Assembly (NCBI RefSeq): GCF_014648435.1
Contig: NZ_BMRC01000010.1
Span: forward strand, 248,001-312,000
Source: Nonomuraea spiralis
GTDB taxonomy: Bacteria; Actinomycetota; Actinomycetes; Streptosporangiales; Streptosporangiaceae
Length of the DNA stretch: 64,000 bases
Reading direction: 5' to 3'
How positions within the stretch are numbered: the stretch's first letter is position 1; every line of letters starts with the position of its first letter. Under the pieces are notes generated by a model. It was not told where the DNA came from. It was given only the letters and a program-made list of their open reading frames with translations, and searched no databases. Positions 1 to 7,235 of the stretch are shown one piece after another. Made by a program: the position numbers and the translations under genes.

Positions 1-1403
1 CGGTCCACTCCGGCACCAAGGCGCTGGCCGCGGCGGCCAGCGGGTCCGACACCGCGCAGTGCACCCAGTCGGTGTCGGTGCGGCCGAGCACGACGTACAC
101 GCTGAGCGCGTGGGTGCGCGGCAGCTACGTCTACCTCGGCGTGACCGGCGGCTCCTCCTCGTGGACGTCGTCGGCCTCGGCGTACGCGCAGCTCACCGTG
201 TCGTTCACGACCACGGCGAACCAGAACACCGCGGTCATCTTCCTGCACGGCTGGTACGGGCAGGGCACCTACTACGCCGACGACGTCAGCTTCGACGACC
301 CCGGCGGCAGCCCCTCCCCCACGATCACCCCGACCGTGACGCCCACGGTCACCCCGACCGTGACCCCGACCGTGACCCCGACGGTGACGCCGACCGTCAC
401 GCCCACCGTGACCCCGACGGTCACGCCGACGGTCACGCCGACCGACACCACCTGCCCGACCAAGCCGCGGCCGGCGGGCAAGGTGATCCAGGGTTACTGG
501 GAGAACTGGGACGGCGCGATCAACGGCGTGCACCCGCCGCTCGGCTGGATCCCGATCACCGACCCGCGCATCAAGCAGCACGGCTACAACGTGATCAACG
601 CCGCGTTCCCCGTCATCCGCTCCGACGGCACCGTGCTGTGGGAGGACGGCATGGACGCCACCGTCAAGGTCGCCACCCCCGCCGAGATGTGCCAGGCCAA
701 GGCCGCGGGCGCGACGATCCTGATGTCCATCGGCGGCGCGGCGGCCGGCATCGACCTCGGCTCCAGCGCCGTCGCCGACCGGTTCGTGGCGACCGTCGTG
801 CCGATCCTGAAGAAGTACAACTTCGACGGCATCGACATCGACATCGAGACCGGCCTGACCGGCGGCGGGAGCATCACCCAGCTCTCCGCCTCGCAGTCGA
901 ACCTCATCCGGATCATCGACGGCGTGCTCGCCCAGATGCCGGCCGGGTTCGGCCTGACCATGGCGCCGGAGACGGCGTACGTGACGGGCGGCAGCGTGAC
1001 GTACGGCTCGATCTGGGGCGCGTACCTGCCGATCATCAAGAAGTACGCCGACAACGGCCGCCTGTGGTGGCTGAACATGCAGTACTACAACGGCAGCATG
1101 TACGGCTGCTCCGGCGACTCCTACTCCGCCGGCACCGTGCAGGGCTTCACCGTGCAGACCACCTGCCTGAACAACGGCCTGACCATCCAGGGCACCACGA
1201 TCACGGTTCCCTACGACAAGCAGGTGCCCGGCCTGCCCGCGCAGCCCGGCGCCGGCGGCGGATACATGGCCCCCTCGCTGGTGTCGCAGGGCTGGAACGC
1301 CTTCAACGGCCAGCTCAAGGGCCTGATGACCTGGTCGATCAACTGGGACGGCTCGAAGGGCTGGACGTTCGGGGACAACGTCAGAGGTCTGCAGGGCCGC
1401 TAG
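1..1403 (+). CDS. GH18 chitinase with N-terminal carbohydrate-binding module (5' truncated)
   Basis: Secreted endo-type chitinase; the start lies before the window and the frame is open from base 3. The visible N-terminal part (about bases 3-300) is a beta-sandwich-like carbohydrate-binding module of the kind found in actinobacterial chitinases. A threonine/proline linker follows, then a GH18 catalytic domain from about base 478 (GYWENWDG). The GH18 signature DGIDIDIE, with the catalytic Glu as last residue, lies at about bases 826-849. GH18 enzymes hydrolyse beta-1,4 links in chitin by substrate-assisted catalysis. An LPMO at 16.2 kb and a GH3 enzyme at 7.2-9.6 kb are possible partners. Stop is TAG at 1401-1403. 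Substrate is inferred from the family. Confidence 0.93.
   Translation, partial: VHSGTKALAAAASGSDTAQCTQSVSVRPSTTYTLSAWVRGSYVYLGVTGGSSSWTSSASAYAQLTVSFTTTANQNTAVIFLHGWYGQGTYYADDVSFDDPGGSPSPTITPTVTPTVTPTVTPTVTPTVTPTVTPTVTPTVTPTVTPTDTTCPTKPRPAGKVIQGYWENWDGAINGVHPPLGWIPITDPRIKQHGYNVINAAFPVIRSDGTVLWEDGMDATVKVATPAEMCQAKAAGATILMSIGGAAAGIDLGSSAVADRFVATVVPILKKYNFDGIDIDIETGLTGGGSITQLSASQSNLIRIIDGVLAQMPAGFGLTMAPETAYVTGGSVTYGSIWGAYLPIIKKYADNGRLWWLNMQYYNGSMYGCSGDSYSAGTVQGFTVQTTCLNNGLTIQGTTITVPYDKQVPGLPAQPGAGGGYMAPSLVSQGWNAFNGQLKGLMTWSINWDGSKGWTFGDNVRGLQGR
321..446 (+). repeat. Tandem 12-bp repeats encoding a Thr-Pro-Thr-Val linker
   Basis: About ten degenerate 12-bp units of the form ACCGTGACCCCG encode repeated TPTV. 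They join the binding module to the GH18 domain of the chitinase. Such linkers are flexible and often glycosylated. The repeat also keeps the opposite strand open (a Val-Gly-Val-Thr string at 272-481), which is an artefact. A similar TP-rich linker occurs in the LPMO at 16.2 kb. Confidence 0.9.
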
Positions 1404-1566
1404 GGACGCGGACGCGGTGGCCTTCCGGCGCGCCAGGGGCGCCGGGAGCGCCGCCGCGTTCGTCATTGGTAACGCTTGGCTGTGAATCCTGCTCGCCGGT
1501 TTGCCGCGTTTGCGGGGGCATGGAACGCTCAAGGCAAAAAGCGCTGAGGACCGGGTGGGGATTCAG

Positions 1567-2949
1567 GTGTCGACTGTTAGCGGGGGAACGACGGTTCGCC
1601 GTTCTGGCCGGTTGGCCGCCTCGGTCATGGGGTTCGCCGCGATGGCGATGATCGCCGCGGGCTGCTCGCTCGGCGCCACGGCCGGCCAGGAGACCACCGC
1701 GGCCCAGCCGCCCGAGGCATCCTCGCCCGCCACCCCGACCACCAAGATCCAGAAGCCGCCGCCCGTGGACGCCGACTGGCCGCGCTGGGGCCTCACCCAC
1801 ACCGGCGTCAGCGCCAACAACATCAGCCCGCGCTTCGAGCAGGACGTCGCCAGGACGCTGTCCGAGACGCCGATGTTGCAGAACCAGCACATCATGGGCT
1901 TCGGGGCGCTCAACCCCGAACCGCGCCGCGGCGAGTACTTCTGGGAGGACCTCGACAGCCGCACCTCCTTCATGCGGGAGTCCGGCGGCACCGGGATCAT
2001 CACGCTGTGCTGCGCCCCCGACTGGATGAAGGGCGGCCCCGAGGGCCCGACGGAGGAGTCGGCCTGGAAGGAGCACCTGGAGGACGCGCCGTACCCGGAG
2101 CGCTTCGACGACTTCGCCAAGCTGGCGGCGGCCGTGGCCCGCAGGTACCCGGACGTGAAGTACTTCATGGTCTGGAACGAGTTCAAGGGCTTCTGGCGCG
2201 ACCACAAGAAACCCGCGGACTACAAGGGCTACACCGAGATGTACAACAAGGTGTACGACGCGGTGAAGGCGGTCCGGCCGGACGCCAAGATCGGCGGCCC
2301 GTACCTGGGCTTCGACAGCGACAGCGACGGCGAGACCGAGCTGCGCGGCCCGTGGGGCGCGGTCAGCCAGCACGCCCTCGACGCCTTCGAGTACTGGTTC
2401 AAGAACAAGAAGGGCGCCGACTTCATCGTCGTGGACGGCGCCTCCCCCACCGAGACCCACGAGCTGCTGCCGGACGCGTTCGGCGCGCTGGCCAAGTTCA
2501 GCGCGATCACCAAGTGGCTGCGCGAGAAGACCGGCGACCTGCCCGTGTGGTGGTCGGAGTGGTACTTCGTGCCCGAGGACGGCACCACCTGGGACGAGCC
2601 CAAGCGGCTGGCGGTGCAGGCCGCCTCGATGATGGAGTTCGCCAAGAGCGGGGCGAGCACCGCGCTGTACTGGAACCCGCAGGCCAAGGAGGGCGAGTGC
2701 CGGGCCTGCATGTGGGACCCGCGCACGGGCGCGCTGATGCCGACCGGGGAGCTGGTGGGCAACTTCACCCGGTGGTTCCCGGCGGGCGCCGAGCTGGTGC
2801 CGGTCACCTCCTCCGACGCGCGGGTGCGGGTGCTGGCCCAGCCGCAGCAGCTCCTCGCGGTCAACACGGCCGGCAAGCAGGTCACCACGACCGTGGACGG
2901 CAAGGAGCTGACGCTCAAGCCGTACGAGATCAGGTGGAGCGACCGCTAG
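1567..2949 (+). CDS. Lipoprotein glycoside hydrolase, clan GH-A type (xylosidase-like)
   Basis: Putative membrane-anchored glycosidase. The GTG at 1567 is preferred over an upstream TTG at 1501 because GGTGGGGA sits 6-7 bases before it and it gives a compact signal peptide ending in the lipobox IAAGC. The body is a TIM-barrel-like enzyme. VWNEF carries the Asn-Glu acid/base pair typical of clan GH-A, and WWSEWY later carries a likely nucleophile Glu. The overall plan (NE motif, WSEW) resembles GH39-like beta-xylosidases, but the exact family cannot be fixed by eye. The mature N-terminus is rich in Thr, Pro and Ala, as for a surface spacer. It stands alone between the chitinase and the esterase. 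Substrate unknown; xylan-type or other plant or fungal glycans are possible. Confidence 0.72.
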   Translation: MSTVSGGTTVRRSGRLAASVMGFAAMAMIAAGCSLGATAGQETTAAQPPEASSPATPTTKIQKPPPVDADWPRWGLTHTGVSANNISPRFEQDVARTLSETPMLQNQHIMGFGALNPEPRRGEYFWEDLDSRTSFMRESGGTGIITLCCAPDWMKGGPEGPTEESAWKEHLEDAPYPERFDDFAKLAAAVARRYPDVKYFMVWNEFKGFWRDHKKPADYKGYTEMYNKVYDAVKAVRPDAKIGGPYLGFDSDSDGETELRGPWGAVSQHALDAFEYWFKNKKGADFIVVDGASPTETHELLPDAFGALAKFSAITKWLREKTGDLPVWWSEWYFVPEDGTTWDEPKRLAVQAASMMEFAKSGASTALYWNPQAKEGECRACMWDPRTGALMPTGELVGNFTRWFPAGAELVPVTSSDARVRVLAQPQQLLAVNTAGKQVTTTVDGKELTLKPYEIRWSDR

Positions 2950-3025
2950 CCACGCGGGCCCCGGTGATCACACGGGCGTGATGGTGGGCCGGTATGACGG
3001 CCGCGGTTGATCCGGCTGACTCGCC

Positions 3026-3056
3026 TTGACACGATGCGCAAGATCCCGAGTAAATC
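3026..3056 (+). promoter_or_regulatory. Candidate promoter for the esterase/propeller operon
   Basis: TTGACA at 3026-3031 is a perfect -35 hexamer. AT-rich AGTAAATC at 3049-3056 could act as the -10 with a 17-19 base spacer. The start codon at 3075 follows closely, with GAGGGA at 3061-3066 as ribosome-binding site. Confidence 0.45.
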
Positions 3057-3074
3057 TGCTGAGGGAACTTGCGC

Positions 3075-4664
3075 ATGATGAAGCTCCGACCTGGGCTGAG
3101 CGCGCTCGTCGTGATAGCGGCGCTCGGCCTGACCACCCCGCCCTCGCTGGCGGCTCCGCGCAGCGCGCCCGCCTGCGCGTCCGACACGACCGTCACCACC
3201 GACACGGGCCAGGTGTGCGGGATCGTGGGCGAGGGCCTGCGCTCCTGGCTCGGCATCCCCTACGCCGCCCCGCCGGTCGGCGAACTGCGCTGGACGCCCG
3301 CGCGCCGGCACACGCCGTGGACCGGCGTGCTGGCCACGACCGGGCGGGGCAGCCCGTGCCCGCAGGCGGAGCTGCTCGGCTCCCCCTCCGAGGACGAGGA
3401 CTGCCTGAAGCTCAACGTCGCCGCCCCCGCCGGGGCGCGGAAGCTGCCCGTCATGGTGGAGTTCCACGGCGGCGGCTTCCGGTACGGCTCCCCCTCCGAC
3501 GGCTCCTACCTGGCCAAGGCCGGGAACGTGGTGCACGTCGGCGTGGGCTACCGGCTCGGCGTGTTCGGGTTCCTGTCACACCGGGCGTTCGGCCCGAACG
3601 CCGGCAACTACGCTCTGTCCGACCAGCAGGAGTCGCTGCGCTGGGTGCGGCGCAACATCGCCCGCTTCGGCGGCGACCCCGGCAACGTGACGATCTTCGG
3701 GGCCAGCGCGGGCGGTTCGAGCGTCTGCGCGCACACGGCCTCGCCGACCGCCAAGGGCCTGTTCGAGAAGGGGATCGTGCAGAGCGGCGAGTACAACTCG
3801 CTGCGCGGCGCGAACACCTTCTGGCAGCCGCAGGACTGCAAGGCCGACCTGCCCACGCAGGCCGAGGCGCAGGAGCAGGGCGCCAGGTTCGCCGCCGCGC
3901 TCGGCTGCGAGCAGGCCGCCGACCCGGGCGCGTGCCTGCGGGCCGAGCCGGTCAAGGCGCTGCTCGACCAGTCCTCCGACGGCCTCGGCCCCGATCGCGG
4001 GACGATCGCGCCCATCGTGGACGGCCGCATCCTGACCATGTCGCCGTCGCGGGCGTTCGCCAAGGGCAAGGTCAACAAGGTGGCCCTCATGCACGGCGTG
4101 GGCCGCGACGAGGTCCAGCTCCCCTCCGCCGACACCCCGGCCGAGTACGAGACCCTGGTCCGCCAGCAGTACGGCTCCCTCGCCCCCGAGGTCTTCGCCC
4201 GCTACCCGCTGGCCAGGTTCCCCGCGCCCGCGGCGTTCATCGCGTACCGGACGATCGTGGCCGACAGCAACTCGGTCTGCCCGGCGCTGCTCAACGACGA
4301 ACGGCTGGCCGCGCACCTCCCGGTGTACGCCTTCCAGGTGGACAACACCGACGCGCCCCCGCTGTTCTTCCTCGACCAGACCAAGCCGAACGGCGCCTTC
4401 CACGTCAGCGAGGTGCCCTTCCTGTACTCCGACGTCAAGGACATGGACGCCAACCAGCGCTCCTTCGGCGCCCAGCTCGTCGCCCAGTGGACGGGCTTCG
4501 CCCGTACCGGCGACCCGACCGCGGACGGGACGCCGCTCTGGTCCCGCTACACCCGTACCGATCCCGCCGTCATGTCCCTGGCCCCGGCCGGTGACAGCCA
4601 GATGACGCGGGAGATCGCCAGGCAGCACCAGTGCGCGTTCTGGAACAGGGAGGCGACGTCATGA
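3075..4664 (+). CDS. Secreted type-B carboxylesterase
   Basis: Carboxylic ester hydrolase of the cholinesterase/type-B family, exported by an N-terminal signal peptide ending near SLAAP. The start ATG at 3075 has GAGGGA 8 bases upstream. Family landmarks: RWTPA and EDEDCLKLNV near the N-terminus, the oxyanion-hole motif FHGGGF, and the nucleophile elbow FGASAGGSS (the commoner form is GESAGG). A late GAFHVSEVPFLY supplies the likely catalytic His. Length (about 529 residues) is normal. Its stop overlaps the next start (ATGA), so it is co-transcribed and translationally coupled with the beta-propeller protein. The pair may act on an extracellular ester or polymer, which is inference. Confidence 0.88.
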   Translation: MMKLRPGLSALVVIAALGLTTPPSLAAPRSAPACASDTTVTTDTGQVCGIVGEGLRSWLGIPYAAPPVGELRWTPARRHTPWTGVLATTGRGSPCPQAELLGSPSEDEDCLKLNVAAPAGARKLPVMVEFHGGGFRYGSPSDGSYLAKAGNVVHVGVGYRLGVFGFLSHRAFGPNAGNYALSDQQESLRWVRRNIARFGGDPGNVTIFGASAGGSSVCAHTASPTAKGLFEKGIVQSGEYNSLRGANTFWQPQDCKADLPTQAEAQEQGARFAAALGCEQAADPGACLRAEPVKALLDQSSDGLGPDRGTIAPIVDGRILTMSPSRAFAKGKVNKVALMHGVGRDEVQLPSADTPAEYETLVRQQYGSLAPEVFARYPLARFPAPAAFIAYRTIVADSNSVCPALLNDERLAAHLPVYAFQVDNTDAPPLFFLDQTKPNGAFHVSEVPFLYSDVKDMDANQRSFGAQLVAQWTGFARTGDPTADGTPLWSRYTRTDPAVMSLAPAGDSQMTREIARQHQCAFWNREATS

Positions 4665-6223
4665 TCCGTCTGTTGACCGCGCTCTGCCTCGCGCTGCTCG
4701 TGGGCCCCGTGCCCGCGCAGGCGGCGTCCGGGGGCGGCGGCGACTGGCCGATGTGGCAGCAGAGCCCGCTCGGCTGGCGGCACAACGCGGCCGAGCGGGC
4801 GATCAACCCGCGTACGGTCGGCGGCCTGGCCCTGAAGTGGGCCTTCGCCTACCCCAAGGAGGCCGGCACGCCGCGCAGCCAGCCCGCCGTCGTGGGCGAC
4901 ACGGTGTACTTCGGCTCGCCGGAAGGCAAGCTGTACGCCAGGGACGCCGCCACCGGCGCCGCCCGCTGGGAGTTCGACCTGACGACCGTCGGCACCGGCC
5001 GCACCCAGGTCCAGGACGGCCCGGCCGTGGCCAGGGGCAAGGTGTACTTCGGCGACGTACGCGGCTGGTTCTACGCCGTCGACCAGCGCACCGGCCGCCT
5101 GGCCTGGGCCCGCAGGCTGGACGACACCATCACGGCGATCGTCACCAGCTCGCCCCTGGTCTTCGGCGACCGCGTCTACGTCGGCGTCTCCAGCGGCGAG
5201 AACATCCTCGGCAAGGAGCACGCCTGCTGCACCTTCCGCGGCCACCTCGACGCCCTGGACGCCGACACCGGCCGCCCGGTCTGGCGTTTCAACACCGTGC
5301 CGAAGGCCGTCCAGGACGGGACCTGGCCCAACGGCGTCCCCCGGTACGCCCCCTCCGGCGGCGGCGTGTGGAGCTCGCCCGCGATCGACCCGTACACCCG
5401 CACCCTGTACGTCGGCACCGGCCAGAACTACACCGGCAGCGCCGGGCACTACGACTCGGTGCTCGCGCTGAACATCGACACCGGCCGGCCGCGCTGGACC
5501 CGGCGGATGACCGACGTGGACACCTGGCGGCTGGAGTGCTCGCTGCCCACCCCGGAGGACCGCGAGTTCTGCCCCAACCTCCCCGACGGCACCGCGCTCG
5601 ACTTCGACCTCGGGGCCGCGCCCAACGTGTTCAGGGCGGGCGGCCGGGCGCTGATCGGCATCGGGCAGAAGGCGGGCGTGTACCACGTGCTCGACGCCCG
5701 TACCGGGAAGATCGTGTGGCAGCGGCAACTGTCGAAGCCGATGCCCGGCGGCGGCCTGTCCGGCGTCCAGTGGGGCACCTCCTTCGACGGCGAACGCCTG
5801 TACGTGGCCACGTACATGGCCCAGCCGGGCACCCTGTTCGCCCTCGACCCGGCGACCGGGCACCTGCTCTGGGAGACGCCCAACCCGGCCGACGGCTGCA
5901 CCACGGGCGGCGCGGCCCAGTTCCCGAACGTCTGCCGCCTCGGCCACACCCCGGCCGTCTCCAGCACGCCCGGCCTGGTGTGGGAGGGCAGCATGGACGG
6001 CAAGATGCGGGCCTACTCGGCGCGCACCGGCGAGGTCGTGTGGGCCTACGACACCATGCAGGAGGTGGCGGGCGTCAACGGCCTGACCGGGCGCGGCGGG
6101 GCCGTCTCGGGCGGCGGCGGCGCCGTGGTGGCGCACGGCATGATGTTCATCCAGTCCGGGTACTCCTTCACGCCGTACCCGAATCCGTACGGGTCGGTGT
6201 TCCTGGCCTTCGGTCTCCCGTAG
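4661..6223 (+). CDS. Secreted PQQ-type beta-propeller protein (dehydrogenase-like)
   Basis: Exported protein with signal peptide (cleavage near AQAAS) and repeated WD-like propeller blades of the PQQ enzyme type: VYFGSPEGKLYARDAATGAA, VYFGDVRGWFYAVDQ, LYVGTGQNY, and later ARTGEVVWAYD. PQQ propellers oxidise alcohols (alcohol, glucose or polyvinyl-alcohol dehydrogenases). An adjacent Cys pair is visible (HACC), but no CxxCH heme motif, so any electron acceptor is separate. The start ATG at 4661 overlaps the esterase stop and has GGGAGG upstream. Its 3' end overlaps the convergent LacI-type gene by 56 bases. An esterase plus PQQ-like propeller recalls polyvinyl-alcohol degradation pairs, but this is only an analogy. 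Confidence 0.75.
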   Translation: MIRLLTALCLALLVGPVPAQAASGGGGDWPMWQQSPLGWRHNAAERAINPRTVGGLALKWAFAYPKEAGTPRSQPAVVGDTVYFGSPEGKLYARDAATGAARWEFDLTTVGTGRTQVQDGPAVARGKVYFGDVRGWFYAVDQRTGRLAWARRLDDTITAIVTSSPLVFGDRVYVGVSSGENILGKEHACCTFRGHLDALDADTGRPVWRFNTVPKAVQDGTWPNGVPRYAPSGGGVWSSPAIDPYTRTLYVGTGQNYTGSAGHYDSVLALNIDTGRPRWTRRMTDVDTWRLECSLPTPEDREFCPNLPDGTALDFDLGAAPNVFRAGGRALIGIGQKAGVYHVLDARTGKIVWQRQLSKPMPGGGLSGVQWGTSFDGERLYVATYMAQPGTLFALDPATGHLLWETPNPADGCTTGGAAQFPNVCRLGHTPAVSSTPGLVWEGSMDGKMRAYSARTGEVVWAYDTMQEVAGVNGLTGRGGAVSGGGGAVVAHGMMFIQSGYSFTPYPNPYGSVFLAFGLP

Positions 6224-7235
6224 GGGCCGCCGGGGCGGTGGAGCCGCGGACCACCAGTTCGGTTGCCAGCTCGACGTGGTGGGAGTCGATCCGCTCGCCC
6301 GCCGCCAGCCGCAGCGCGGTACGCAGGGCCGCCCGGCCCATCTCGCGCAGCGGCTGGCGTACGGTGGTCAGCTGCGGCGAGGCCATCCGCGCGATCTGGG
6401 TGTCGTCGAAGCCGACGACGCTCAGGTCCTCGGGGATGCGCAGGCCGCGTGACCTGGCCGCCTCCATGACCCCGAGCGCGATCTCGTCGCAGCCGGCGAA
6501 GATCGCGGTCGGGGGCTGCGGCAGGTCGAGCACGCTCGCGCCGTTGACCACGCCGTCCTGGTAGTGGAAGTGGGCGGCGCGGACGTAGCCGGGCGGCTCG
6601 GGCGCGCCCGAGGCCTCCATGGCCGCCCGGTAGCCGTGCAGGCGGGCCTGGTTGCAGGCCGAGTTCGGGGGGCCGCCGATGTAGGCGATGTGCCGGTGTC
6701 CGAGGGAGAGCAGGTGCTGGGTGGCGGTCAGGCCCCCGGCGAAGTTGGTCGAGCCGACGCTGGTCACGCTGGTGGTCGGCAGGTTGAGCGGGTCGATCAC
6801 CACCAGCGGCAGCCGGGCCCGTGACAGCGCCCCGAGCTGGGCGCCGGTCAGCTCGCTGGTCACCACGATGAGCGCCCGCCGGCCGGCGGCGACCAGGTCG
6901 CGCGCCCAGCCGCCGGTGCGCTGGTGGCTCTTCCTGATGCTGACCACGACCGACGTCCCGAGCTCGTCGCCGGCCTCGATCGCGCCGTGGATGATCTCCG
7001 TGGAGTAGGCGTTGAGGTCGTCGTCGAACTGCACCTCGATCGTGGCGGGGCCGCCCGCCTCGGCGCGGCGCGGCGTGGCGGGCACGTAGTCGTGCTGCTG
7101 GAGCAGCGACTGCACCAGCGAACGGGTCGCCGGGGCCACGTCGCTGCGGCCGTTGAGCACCTTGGAGACGGTGGCGACGGACACGCCGGCCGAGGCCGCG
7201 ACGGTGGCCAGCGTGGCGCGCCTAGGAGCCGGCAT
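6168..7235 (-). CDS. LacI-family transcriptional regulator
   Basis: DNA-binding repressor of sugar genes. The N-terminal helix-turn-helix reads TLATVAASAGVSVATVSKVLNG (first 30 residues), the classical LacI signature. It is followed by a periplasmic-binding-protein-like sensor domain with VVGFDDTQIARMASPQLTTV near the C-terminus. It overlaps the end of the GH3 gene by 14 bases and is the second gene of that operon, so it probably autoregulates together with the glycosidase. Palindromic sites TCGAAA-TG-TTTCGA (9673-9686) and a related one at 9852-9868 lie in the divergent promoter region and are good candidate operators. The inducer is unknown, probably a xylo- or gluco-oligosaccharide imported by the divergent ABC transporter. 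Confidence 0.9.
   Translation of the reverse strand: MPAPRRATLATVAASAGVSVATVSKVLNGRSDVAPATRSLVQSLLQQHDYVPATPRRAEAGGPATIEVQFDDDLNAYSTEIIHGAIEAGDELGTSVVVSIRKSHQRTGGWARDLVAAGRRALIVVTSELTGAQLGALSRARLPLVVIDPLNLPTTSVTSVGSTNFAGGLTATQHLLSLGHRHIAYIGGPPNSACNQARLHGYRAAMEASGAPEPPGYVRAAHFHYQDGVVNGASVLDLPQPPTAIFAGCDEIALGVMEAARSRGLRIPEDLSVVGFDDTQIARMASPQLTTVRQPLREMGRAALRTALRLAAGERIDSHHVELATELVVRGSTAPAAPTGDRRPGTPTRTDSGTA

Noticed and set aside
272..481. Antisense open frame of Val-Gly-Val-Thr repeats
   Set aside because: It is only the complement of the Thr-Pro linker repeat in the chitinase.
59..1651. Long open frame overlapping the chitinase in another frame
   Set aside because: Its Arg/Pro/His-rich composition and the GH18 signature in the other frame show it is a shadow caused by high GC.
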